Assembly (NCBI GenBank): GCA_020073345.1 | Contig: JAIQFI010000024.1 | Location: 1-64,000, forward strand | Source: Terriglobia bacterium | GTDB taxonomy: Bacteria; Acidobacteriota; Terriglobia; Bryobacterales; Bryobacteraceae | Direction: 5' to 3' | Length of the DNA stretch: 64,000 nt | In this document: piece after piece, positions 45,426 through 54,300 of the stretch | Layout: every line of letters starts with the position of its first letter | How positions within the stretch are numbered: position 1 is the first letter of the stretch | Position numbers and translations under genes: made by a program | Notes under the pieces: model-generated | Told to the model about the DNA's origin: nothing | Database searches by the model: none | What the model saw: only the letters and a program-made list of their open reading frames with translations

Positions 45426-45463
45426 TAGGGTGCGGTATGACCTCTGAAGGAGGTACGATTCGC

Positions 45464-46828
45464 GTGAGCGCATTTCGACTGGTGGTCGCGGGTTGCCTGA
45501 CGGGCGTGGCGGTTCTAGCCGCGCCGGATCCCTCAAAAGTCACTTTCAACAAGGACGTTCTTCCGATTCTCGAGAAGAATTGTCAGAGTTGTCATCGTCC
45601 CGGTGAAGTGGCTCCCATGTCACTGTTGAGTTACAACGACGCCCGGCCCTGGGCCAAAGCGATCAAGGCCGCGGTGGTGGCCAGGAAGATGCCGCCATGG
45701 ATGGCCGATGCCGGCGTTGGTCATTTCAAGAATGACCGCACGCTGAGCGCGGAAGAGATCGCCACGCTGACCGCGTGGGCTGACAACGGCGCCCTCGAAG
45801 GCGACGCCAAGGACAAGCCTGCCGCGCTAACCTTCCAGGATGGTTGGAATATCAAGCCCGACATCATTGTCGAGATGCCCAAGCCGTTCCAGCTACCTGC
45901 CACGGGAACCATCAATTACAAGTTCGTTCTGGTGAAAACCAATTTCCCGCAGGACATGTGGATCTCGTCAGCGGAAATGCGTCCAGGTAATCCCAAGGTT
46001 CTGCATCACGGAAAAGTTTGGGTGCGGCCGCCGGGATCGCGCTGGCTCGAGAACGCCGAACCTGGCGAGGCTTACGAAAACGAAACCCAGCGGGAGATCA
46101 TCGGACGTAACGGCGCCGAAGAAGGCAATGATATCTTGGGCAAGTTCAATCCCGGACTGGGCGCTCAGAGCTTCGATGTGAACGGCTCGGCCAAATTCGT
46201 GCCCAAAGGATCGGACCTGGTGTTCGAGCTGCACTACACGACGATGGGGCAACCCACCCAGGATGTTTCTAAGATCGGGCTGGTGTTGGCAAAGAATCCG
46301 CCGCTGACCCGCTACTTTTTCCATGCAGGACCGACGGCGACGAATCTGGCAATCCCGGCCGGCGACGGAAATGCGGAGGTGGTCAGCGAACTGACGCTCG
46401 CGCAGGAAGCGAAGCTGGTGTACGCTCAGCCTCACATGCATCTACGCGGCAAGGATTTCGAGCTGCGTCTCATTTTCCCCACCGGCGAGACCCAGACGGT
46501 CCTCAAGGCCAAGTGGGATTTCGAGTGGCAGATGGGCTACGAATTGGCGAAACCGATCGATATGCCCAAGGGTACGCGGATGGTAGGGATCTCGCACTTC
46601 GACAACTCCGCTAACAACCGCTTCAATCCCGATCCGGCCAAGGAGATCGTGTGGGGTCCGCAAAATTGGGACGAGATGAGCAACTGCTTCATCGGCGTGA
46701 TCTTCGACGTCGCGACCAAGCCGGAGAGCGTGTTCGTTCGGTCGGGACCGAGCTTGCTGCCGCGCAGCCATTCCGGACCGACTCTGGCTGCTCTCGAAGC
46801 CGCGAAGACGATTCAAAGCCGCGAATAA
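45464..46828 (+). CDS. Exported cytochrome c with PHM-like copper domain
   Basis: 454 residues from the GTG at 45464, chosen because GAAGGAGGT is at the ideal distance; the ATG at 45437 would place that site inside the gene. A signal peptide and a cytochrome c motif CQSCH at residues 40-44 are followed by a domain with FELHYTTMG, then QPHMHLRGKDFELRL and WDEMSNCFIGV. This resembles the copper-binding fold of type II ascorbate-dependent monooxygenases (PHM), with candidate copper ligands in the HMH and late Met positions. A periplasmic copper oxidase or monooxygenase fed by its own haem is a reasonable inference; function is not established. Confidence 0.7.
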   Translation: MSAFRLVVAGCLTGVAVLAAPDPSKVTFNKDVLPILEKNCQSCHRPGEVAPMSLLSYNDARPWAKAIKAAVVARKMPPWMADAGVGHFKNDRTLSAEEIATLTAWADNGALEGDAKDKPAALTFQDGWNIKPDIIVEMPKPFQLPATGTINYKFVLVKTNFPQDMWISSAEMRPGNPKVLHHGKVWVRPPGSRWLENAEPGEAYENETQREIIGRNGAEEGNDILGKFNPGLGAQSFDVNGSAKFVPKGSDLVFELHYTTMGQPTQDVSKIGLVLAKNPPLTRYFFHAGPTATNLAIPAGDGNAEVVSELTLAQEAKLVYAQPHMHLRGKDFELRLIFPTGETQTVLKAKWDFEWQMGYELAKPIDMPKGTRMVGISHFDNSANNRFNPDPAKEIVWGPQNWDEMSNCFIGVIFDVATKPESVFVRSGPSLLPRSHSGPTLAALEAAKTIQSRE

Positions 46829-46834
46829 CAGTGG

Positions 46835-46911
46835 GCAGGATTGCATCCTGCGAGCGGGTTTGTAACCCGCGCACGGCGCCGATTAGAAATCGGCGCGCAG
46901 GTTAAAAACCT
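46835..46911. repeat. Array of four perfect short-loop hairpins between convergent genes
   Basis: Four inverted repeats stand in tandem, each with a 3-base loop: GCAGGAT/ATCCTGC (46835-46851), GCGGGTT/AACCCGC (46854-46870), GCGCCGATT/AATCGGCGC (46876-46896) and AGGTT/AACCT (46899-46911). The last overlaps the pgk stop codon. Its third hairpin recurs in part as an inverted 14-base copy at 46924-46937, inside the end of pgk. The array separates the cytochrome/PHM gene from pgk, which run towards each other. REP-like mobile repeat, transcription barrier or messenger stabiliser are all possible. Confidence 0.75.
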
Positions 46912-48104
46912 TCCCCACTATTTGCGCCGATTTCTAACGCCGCTACTCCCGGCAGTTCGATGCCGGCCAGAAACTCCAGTGACGCGCCGCCGCCGGTAGA
47001 GATGTGACTGATCTTGTCGGCCACACCCGCCGACTTGATCGCTTTTTCCGAATCGCCGCCGCCCACGACACTCACCGCTCCCGACGCCGCGACAGCTTTT
47101 GCCAGCGCCACGGTGCCCTTATCGAACGGAGGCGTCTCAAACACGCCCATCGGACCATTCCAGATGACGGTCTTCGCGCCGCTGATGACTTGCGTATAGG
47201 CGTCCACGGTCTTAGGGCCGATATCGAGACCCATCAGGCTACCTGGCACCGTGTTGACCACCTGGGTCTCCACACCCGCTTTCAGTTCCGCCGCGACCAC
47301 GTGATCCACCGGCAGCATGAGTTTCGGTCCAGCCTCGGCCATGAGGTCGCGCGCCAGGCCGATCTTGTCTTCCTCCACCAGAGACTTTCCGGTGCCCTCA
47401 CCGCGCGCCCGAAGGAAGGTATAAGCCATCGCCCCGCCGATCATCAGCCGGTCCACCACCTTCATCAGGTTTTGGATCACTTCGATTTTGTCCGAAACCT
47501 TCGCGCCGCCCAGGATCGCGACGCAGGGACGCGCCGGATTTTTGACGGCCTTGGTCAGGTACTCGATTTCCTTGTCCATCAGCAGTCCCGCGGCGGCCTG
47601 CTTGGCGTCCTGCTTTACGAACGCGATCATGCCCACGGTGGACGCATGCGCGCGGTGCGCCGAGCCGAACGCGTCATTCACGTACACGTCGCACAGCTTC
47701 GCGAGCTGCTTCGAGAATTCGGGGTCGTTCTTTTCTTCCTCCGCATGGAAGCGCAGATTCTCGAGCAGCAAAACTTCTCCCGGTTTAGGCAGCATCGCCT
47801 CGACCGACGGGCCGACGCAGTCCGGAGCCATCGCCACCGGCTGGCCTAACAACTCCGACAGTTTCGCGGCGATAGGCTTCAGGCTCATCTCCGGATTGGG
47901 CTTGCCCTTGGGCCGTCCGAGGTGGCTCGCGAGGATCAAGCCCGCACCTTTTTCGAGGGCATAGCGGATGGTCGGCAGCGACGCTCGAATTCTTTTGTCG
48001 CTGGTAATCTCCTGGCCGCCATTTGCGAGAGGAACATTAAAGTCCACGCGGATGAAGACGCGTTTTCCCGCCAGATCCAGATCGCGGATGGAGAGGGTGC
48101 TCAT
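46902..48104 (-). CDS. pgk: Phosphoglycerate kinase
   Basis: 400 residues from ATG 48104; earlier in-frame starts overlap the ybgC-like gene and do not match the family. N-terminal [13 protein letters not shown] and [15 protein letters not shown]-terminal GGGDSEKA and [15 protein letters not shown] are diagnostic. It makes ATP from 1,3-bisphosphoglycerate. The extreme C-terminus [10 protein letters not shown] is encoded by bases partly repeated in the hairpin array downstream. It overlaps the thioesterase stop as ATGA. Confidence 0.97.
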   Translation of the reverse strand: MSTLSIRDLDLAGKRVFIRVDFNVPLANGGQEITSDKRIRASLPTIRYALEKGAGLILASHLGRPKGKPNPEMSLKPIAAKLSELLGQPVAMAPDCVGPSVEAMLPKPGEVLLLENLRFHAEEEKNDPEFSKQLAKLCDVYVNDAFGSAHRAHASTVGMIAFVKQDAKQAAAGLLMDKEIEYLTKAVKNPARPCVAILGGAKVSDKIEVIQNLMKVVDRLMIGGAMAYTFLRARGEGTGKSLVEEDKIGLARDLMAEAGPKLMLPVDHVVAAELKAGVETQVVNTVPGSLMGLDIGPKTVDAYTQVISGAKTVIWNGPMGVFETPPFDKGTVALAKAVAASGAVSVVGGGDSEKAIKSAGVADKISHISTGGGASLEFLAGIELPGVAALEIGANSGEGF

Positions 48105-48514
48105 GTGTTCTTTTTTATCCCCAGCTTCTCGTGATATTTTTGCGGCAGCTTGGCCGGTCTGCGGTCGGCGCCGCAAAATACGTGCTTGGTATACCCTGTT
48201 GCCAGCTTGCGGCCGTCGTCCGCGGCCAGTAACTCATAGTCGAACCGGATCATACGTGGAGTGGCCTCAGCGACCGAGGTTCGGACGATGACTTCTTCAT
48301 CGTACACGGCGGCGGAGAGGTAGCGGCAATTGACCTCCGCGACCACCAGGAGTATTCCGTCCTCGCGCTCCATATCGCGATAGCGCAGCCCGGAGGCCCG
48401 CCAGTATTCGACGCGTCCCACTTCCATCCAAATGAGGTAGTTGGCGTGATAGACCACGCCCATCTGGTCGGTTTCGGCGTACCGGACGCGCAGGCGAGTC
48501 TCAACGGGTGCCAT
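48101..48514 (-). CDS. YbgC-like acyl-CoA thioesterase
   Basis: 137 residues, hot-dog fold. The N-terminal [22 protein letters not shown] contains the catalytic Asp16 and neighbouring His23 of 4-hydroxybenzoyl-CoA/YbgC-type thioesterases. YbgC hydrolyses short acyl-CoAs and acts with the Tol-Pal system in other bacteria; no tol genes are here. It is coupled by ATGA to pgk, and a TATAAT box lies 19 bases upstream of the start. Confidence 0.88.
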   Translation of the reverse strand: MAPVETRLRVRYAETDQMGVVYHANYLIWMEVGRVEYWRASGLRYRDMEREDGILLVVAEVNCRYLSAAVYDEEVIVRTSVAEATPRMIRFDYELLAADDGRKLATGYTKHVFCGADRRPAKLPQKYHEKLGIKKNT

Positions 48515-48533
48515 AAGCTGGTGATTATAACTG

Positions 48534-48561
48534 AGAAAATGCGAATTCCTGTAACCTGGAA
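48534..48561 (-). promoter_or_regulatory. Candidate promoter of the ybgC-like/pgk pair
   Basis: On the minus strand TTCCAG (48561-48556), 16-base spacer, perfect TATAAT (48539-48534). The -10 ends 19 bases upstream of the ATG at 48514, predicting a leader of only about a dozen bases. The -35 is weak. Confidence 0.4.
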
Positions 48562-48596
48562 CGCCGCGTCGCGTCTGTTACCATGACATCATAAAC

Positions 48597-49319
48597 GTGC
48601 GAATCCGCGTCTTGTTCTTCGGTGTGTTGCGTGACATTGTCGGTCTGCGTGAGGATCTGGTCGAGATCCCCGATGGTGGGTCCGTGGATTCCGTCTTCGA
48701 GTATTATGCCGGACGTTTCCCGCGCCTTCGCGAGATGTCCGCGAGTCTGGTGCTGGCCCTGAACCAGAGTTTTTCCGAACCCAGCGCTCCGTTATCGGAA
48801 GGTGACGAGGTCGCGTTTCTGCCGCCGGTCAGCGGCGGTTCCGCGGTCTTCACCCAACAAATAGAGGATGCCGCCGGGCATTTCTTTGCGATCACCCGCG
48901 ATCCGATCGACAGCTCCGCGCTGGTTCATCGGCTGCAGCGAGGCGAGGACGGCGCGGTGGTCACGTTCGAAGGAATCGCGCGCAACAACACCAAAGGCCG
49001 GCCCACGCGCTATCTCGAATACGAGTGCTATGAGGCCATGGCGATCAAGATGATGGCGCAGATTGGGTGCGAAATCGCCCACGCGCTTCCCATCGGGCGG
49101 ATCGGCATGATCCACCGCCTGGGACGGATCGAGATCGGGGAAGCGAGCGTAGTGGTGGTGGCCGCCGCGCCGCATCGCAAGCCGGCGTTTGAAGCGGCGC
49201 TCGAAGGCATCAACCGGCTGAAACGCCTGGTGCCCATCTGGAAGAAAGAATACTTCGCCGACGGCGAGGTGTGGGTGGACGGCGAATGGGACGATTCCGT
49301 CATAAAAGCGCGCTCTTAA
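48597..49319 (+). CDS. Molybdopterin synthase, MoaD-MoaE fusion
   Basis: 240 residues joining the two subunits of molybdopterin synthase. Residues 1-81 are MoaD (VRILFFGVLRDIVG-type ubiquitin fold) ending in VSGG at 78-81, the diglycine that must become a thiocarboxylate. Residues 85-230 are MoaE (GAVVTFEGIARNNTKGR, AAAPHRKPAFEA, LKRLVPIWKKEYF). Because the diglycine is internal, cleavage after Gly81 would be required for activity, as reported for the mycobacterial fused protein MoaX. GTG start 48597. First gene of a rightward set with VWA, Hfq and SuhB. Confidence 0.88.
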   Translation: MRIRVLFFGVLRDIVGLREDLVEIPDGGSVDSVFEYYAGRFPRLREMSASLVLALNQSFSEPSAPLSEGDEVAFLPPVSGGSAVFTQQIEDAAGHFFAITRDPIDSSALVHRLQRGEDGAVVTFEGIARNNTKGRPTRYLEYECYEAMAIKMMAQIGCEIAHALPIGRIGMIHRLGRIEIGEASVVVVAAAPHRKPAFEAALEGINRLKRLVPIWKKEYFADGEVWVDGEWDDSVIKARS

Positions 49320-50227
49320 TCCTGGTCATCGTCTTCATCGCTGTCGCGGCCGTGGTCGCGACCGCGCAGTCGACGTTTAAGGTCGACGTAAAGCTGGTCC
49401 GGCTTCTCGTAACCGTCAAGGACGCGCGAGGCGAATTGGTCGGGTCGCTGGAGAAGCCCGACTTTGCGGTCTACGACAGCGGAGTGAAGCAGGACGTCGC
49501 GGTATTCGAGCACCACACGGAAGTGCCCCTTTCGGTGTCGTTGATGATCGACACCAGCGGATCGACCTCGAAGGACCTGCGCTACGAGATAACTTCGATC
49601 GAAAAATTTCTGCGAGCGCTCCTGCGGGAGGGGAATCCCGCGGACGCGGCGGCTCTGTATTCTTTCAATGACGAAGTCACGCGGTTGAATTCGTTTACTC
49701 GCCGTGAGCAGCCGCTGATCGACTCGCTCAAGGAATTGAGAGGGAAGGCCGGGACCTCGCTTTACGACGCGGTGTACCTGGCGTCCCGCGAGCTGAACCG
49801 CCGGGAGGGGAGGCATGTGATTGTGGCCGTCACCGACGGCGGCGATACCACCAGCGATAAGAAATACGCCGACGCTTTCGAGTCCGCGCAGGATGCCGAT
49901 GCCATCATTTATCCCATCCTAGTCGTGCCCATCACCAACGATGCCGGACGGAACCTGGGGGGCGAGCGCGCACTGGAAACGCTCGCGACCGGCACGGGCG
50001 GCCGCGTCTTCCAGCCCATGGGAGCGGCTGAGCTGGACGACGCTTTCGCGCAGATTCTGCGGGACCTGCGAACGCAGTACCTGGTTGCGTATTATCCGCG
50101 CAACTTGCCTGCGGATACGCCGCGCTTCCATATGGTGCGGGTGGAGCTTTCCCGAAAAGATTTGCGGGCCACGACGCGCACCGGCTACTATGGGGATGCG
50201 CCGCTTACAGGAAAAGCGCCGCGCTGA
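49286..50227 (+). CDS. Exported VWFA-related protein (acidobacterial type)
   Basis: 313 residues from ATG 49286, overlapping the moaDE end by 34 bases. Signal or anchor segment (LLILVIVFIAVAAVVATA), a short N-terminal strand region with VDVKLVRLLVTVKDARGEL typical of the VWFA-related acidobacterial domain, then a VWA domain with intact metal site DTSGS, TSLYDAVY and TDGGDTTSD. These secreted adhesion-like proteins occur in many paralogues in Acidobacteriota. Role unknown. Confidence 0.85.
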   Translation: MGRFRHKSALLILVIVFIAVAAVVATAQSTFKVDVKLVRLLVTVKDARGELVGSLEKPDFAVYDSGVKQDVAVFEHHTEVPLSVSLMIDTSGSTSKDLRYEITSIEKFLRALLREGNPADAAALYSFNDEVTRLNSFTRREQPLIDSLKELRGKAGTSLYDAVYLASRELNRREGRHVIVAVTDGGDTTSDKKYADAFESAQDADAIIYPILVVPITNDAGRNLGGERALETLATGTGGRVFQPMGAAELDDAFAQILRDLRTQYLVAYYPRNLPADTPRFHMVRVELSRKDLRATTRTGYYGDAPLTGKAPR

Positions 50228-50241
50228 TCGTATCGTTCGCC

Positions 50242-50550
50242 GTGCCTGGAACCAGCAAAACCAAAGCTCCGGTACAAACCTTCGAAGAGGTCCGCTACCT
50301 GCGAACTCTCTCCGAGAACAAGGTCCGTGTGCGCGCCAGACTGACGGATAACTCCGAGGTCGAGGGCATCGTCGAATTCTATGACGTCGACTTCATCCGT
50401 TTGACACGCGACGGCGAGCCCAATCTGTTCCTGTACAAGCACGACATCAAATACCTCTACGAGGTCGGCTCTTCTGAAACGCGCACAACGGAACGCGGCG
50501 GCAGCTCATCTGAAAAGGAAGATAGGACGCCGCCGCGTCCTGTGCGCTGA
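50242..50550 (+). CDS. hfq: Hfq-like RNA chaperone, divergent
   Basis: 102 residues. The Sm fold is visible: RYLRTLSENKVRVRARLTDNSEVEGIVEFYD (Sm1) and LFLYKHDIKYL with YKHDI at 65-69 (Sm2), the conserved Lys-His pair of Hfq. The C-terminal tail is disordered and charged. Hfq hexamers pair small RNAs with mRNAs. The sequence is less similar to the E. coli protein than usual (for example EFYDVDFIRLT replaces the ESFDQFVILLK region). It lies between a VWA gene and suhB with gaps of 14 and 2 bases; the start is a GTG. Confidence 0.75.
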   Translation: MPGTSKTKAPVQTFEEVRYLRTLSENKVRVRARLTDNSEVEGIVEFYDVDFIRLTRDGEPNLFLYKHDIKYLYEVGSSETRTTERGGSSSEKEDRTPPRPVR

Positions 50551-50552
50551 GT

Positions 50553-51368
50553 TTGGCTTCGTACCTGGAAACGGCCATCGAGATTGCTCGCGAAGCGTCG
50601 GCCTTACTGCGTGACTTCTCCAAGCGGCACGTAGGGTTCGAGCTCAAGGGCGAGCACGATCTGGTCACAGCAGCGGATCGCGCCAGCGAGAAACTGATTG
50701 TGGAGCGACTGCGCGCTCACTTTCCTTCGCATTCGATCGTCGCGGAGGAGGGCGGGGGACACGCCGGGTCATCGGACTTCTGCTGGTTCGTGGATCCCCT
50801 GGACGGAACCACCAACTTTGCGCACGATTTTCCTGTATACAACGTCACGCTTGCCCTGGAACAGTCCGGTGAATTGATTGCGGGCGTGATCGCCGATCCC
50901 ACGCGCGACGAGCTCTTCACGGCGGAGCGCGGCTCCGGAGCATTTCTGAACGGCCAGCGGATTCACGTGTCCACCGTGAAGCGTGTGGAGGACGCTCTGG
51001 CCGCCACCGGTTTTCCGTCGCGCAGACGCCACCAGAACGTCAACGTTCACTTCTTCTATCAGCTCGCGATGCTATCGCACGGCGTGCGCCGGCCGGGAGC
51101 CGCCGCACTCGATCTGGCCTATGTCGCCTGCGGACGGCTGGATCTGTTCTGGGAATTCCATTTGAATCCCTGGGACATGGCCGCCGGCGTTTTGCTCATT
51201 CGCGAAGCCGGAGGCTGTTGCACCGATATGTTCGGCGCCCCGCTCGATCTGCGCGGCCCGCACGTGCTCGCCGATAACGGGCTCGTCCACGACGAGACGG
51301 TGGCATCATTCGCCGATATCTTCGCGGGAAAATATCGCCACGCTCTTCCCGAACTGCCGGGTTCCTAG
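50553..51368 (+). CDS. suhB: Inositol-1-monophosphatase family protein (SuhB-like)
   Basis: 271 residues. The lithium-sensitive phosphatase motifs are complete: the metal-binding EE at 65-66, DPLDGTTNFAHDFP (from residue 81), and NPWDMAAGVLLIREAGG. It removes phosphate from myo-inositol 1-phosphate or related sugars; SuhB also acts in rRNA antitermination in other bacteria. The TTG start lies two bases after the hfq stop. Its TAG stop overlaps the TAG stop of the convergent TonB-receptor gene in the palindrome CTAG. Confidence 0.88.
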   Translation: MASYLETAIEIAREASALLRDFSKRHVGFELKGEHDLVTAADRASEKLIVERLRAHFPSHSIVAEEGGGHAGSSDFCWFVDPLDGTTNFAHDFPVYNVTLALEQSGELIAGVIADPTRDELFTAERGSGAFLNGQRIHVSTVKRVEDALAATGFPSRRRHQNVNVHFFYQLAMLSHGVRRPGAAALDLAYVACGRLDLFWEFHLNPWDMAAGVLLIREAGGCCTDMFGAPLDLRGPHVLADNGLVHDETVASFADIFAGKYRHALPELPGS

Positions 51369-54300
51369 AAACTGAGTCTGGCTGCGAGCTGCACCGTCCG
51401 CGAGGGGCGCGCCGTCGATACTGTACCAAAGCCCGACGCCCCCAAAGTGAATCCGGGAATGTTGAAGTTGGTATGGTTCAGCAGATTGTACGCTTCGGCC
51501 CGCACGTCGAATTTCCACGTCTCCGTGATGAAGAAGCTCTTCTCCAGAGTCGCATCGGTCGTCAGAATCGAAGCTCCGCGCAATACCGATCGCGGTGAGT
51601 TGCCGAAGGTCAGCGGCGCCGGATTCACAAACGCCGACGTGTCGAACCAACGAGCCAACGTTTGCTGATCCGCCGGCAACGCGGGATCCCGCAACAGGTT
51701 CGGCCGCTGCAGGCCAGCCGGGAAGGCATTGGTCTGATTCGTAGCCGTAACCACAGTGAATGCCGGACCCGACTCAATCGTCTCCAGCGCGCCCACCTTC
51801 CATCCGCCCAAGGCTCCATTCACGATTCGATTGCCCTTGAACTTCGGGACTTCGTACAGCAGCGTGATCAGCAAGTGATGCGGCACATCGCTGCCGCTCA
51901 AGCCCTTATCGAGGTACCGGCGATACGAGTCCATGTAACTCCCGGTCGCTCCGAATTCCTGGGACGCCTCCACATCGTCGATGAATTTCGAGAACGTGTA
52001 GTGAGCCAGGAAGGACACGCCTCGTCCGAAGCGCTTCTCCGCGCGGATGAACCCGGCGTTATAGGTCGAGTTGCCGATCGAAGGGTTGATCCACGTGACG
52101 CTATTGAACTGCGGGAATGGACGGCGAGCTTGCCCCCCGCCCAATGCCATCTGCTGCGGCGATACCTGGTTGAGCTGGAAATCGTTGGCAGTCAAGTGAT
52201 GGCTGGTATTGCCGATGTATCCAGCTTCGAGGACCAGATCGCGAGCGATCTCGCGCTGGATGCCGAAGTTGTATTGGTACGAAGTCGGAGCCACCTGGTT
52301 CGGATTGAAGAACGCCACCGACGTGTTCGGCGTCTGGCCAAGCGCTACGGCGCCAAATCCGGGGGTCAGGGCCGGGCGCGAATAGGCTGGGAACCCGTTC
52401 TTGAGCTGGACCACCGTGTCGGTCTGCGGAACGGTATAGCTGGCGGACGTTGAGAAACCCAGCGAAGCCACGTCGCCGATGGTGTTGCTGACGGTCTGGC
52501 CATAGAAGATGCCGGCTCCGCCGCGGATCACGGTATCGTTCTTCCCCGGGAGCCGATACGCAAACCCCAGGCGCGGCCCGATGTTGTTCCAATCCGTGGC
52601 GAACGCCCTTTCTGGCGTACCATTCACGCCCGAGAAAGTGACCACGCCGGGAGTGCCCGACACAGGATTGATCGCCAGCGGATCGAACGAATTCTGCTTG
52701 TTGCCGACGACTCTCCTCGGCAGTTCCACGTCGTACCGGATACCGGCGTTAATCGTCAGGCGGTCGGTGATGCGCCAGTCGTCCTGAAGGTAAAGCGCCC
52801 AGTAGGCGGCGCGCGAAGGAATCTTATCGGAAACCTGAATGGCGGCCGAATATGCATCGCCCAGCAGGAAGGTCGCGAAGCCATTTCCGCCGGTGCTGCC
52901 TAATCCCGTTCCCTGCGGGGAGAAGGAGAAATTTCCGGCCGAGCCACGATCGCGAATCTCGTCATTCGCTCCGAAGCGAGCTTCGACGCCGAACTTGAAC
53001 GCGTGCTTGCCACGGAACCAGGACATCGAATCCAGGACCTGTTGATCGACGATGGGCGTCTGAAAGCGGTAAACCGCTGTGGGATTTCCGAACGTCGCGC
53101 CAGAGGTCGGCAGGACGACGTTACCGGACGTGAGTCCGGCGGGAGGCCCATAACCAGGGATCGTGAAGGCCGGAAACGCAGCGTCCGTCACTCCGTTCAG
53201 GCCGATCGCGCCTGCCAGATTCTCGCTGAAGCCTGGGCGCGTATCCAAGAACTTGCGGCGCAGATAGGTATAGCGCAGATCGTTGGAGAGTGTCGGACCA
53301 AACGTGTGTGTGTGCGCAACTAAAATACTTTGGATACGAACGTCGGTGATGTCGGCCAAGGGATCCGATGTAGGGATTCCATAAGTCCCGCCGTTGTTGG
53401 TGTTGGCGTCGTTGATGTAATACCTGGCTGTGACCGCATCGGACGAGCTGAAATAGTGATCCAGGCGTCCCACTACTATGTTTCGGCCCAGCGTATTCGC
53501 GCAGCTCCCAACAAAATTGTTCGCGAGGCCGGGAAGATTCGGCTTGGGAAAGTAGTTTAGCGAAGCTAGGGCAACCGGATCCAGGCGGGTCAGTGGAATG
53601 GTGTTCCCAACGAACGGGACCCGGGGGTTGGTCGTTGGATCGTAGATCTTGTTCGCGATATCCGAAAAGTCTCCACCGCGATTCAGGAGCGTCGGAACCG
53701 TCGAAGTGACGGTGTCGCTGCTCAACTGCTTCGTTTGTTCCCAGGTGACGAAAAAGTGCGTTTTGTCCTTCTGAATCGGGCTGCCGAAAGTTCCGCCGTA
53801 CTGATTCAGACGGCTGGCCGGCCGGGTCTGAGCGAAAAAGTTGCGGGCGTTCAGGACGTTGTTCTGGAGCGACTCAAAAATGCTGCCGTGGTATTGGTTG
53901 GTGCCCGAGCGCGTTGACATGGTCACGATCCCGCCGGTCGAGTGCCCGTATTCGGCCGAGTAGTTGTTCGCGATCACGCGAAATTCCTGCATCGCATCCA
54001 CCGGCAGGCTAGTGAGCTGCTGCGGCCGCGTCAGGCCAACCGCGTTCGATACATTGCCACCATCCAGTACGAAGTTCTGGTTGCGCGCACGGCCGCCCGC
54101 GACGCTAAACACTGGATAGTTTTCGGCGGTGCCGCTTCCGGCGTCAATCATGACCACGCCCGGGGCGAGGGCAGCCAGCGAAGAAGCCGTCCGGCTAGGA
54201 AGGGGCAGTCCGATCAGCATCTTCTGGTTCACCAGTTGAGATACGTTCGAGGATTGCGATTCCACCAGCGGAGCCGCCTCGGTCACAGTGACAGTCTGGT

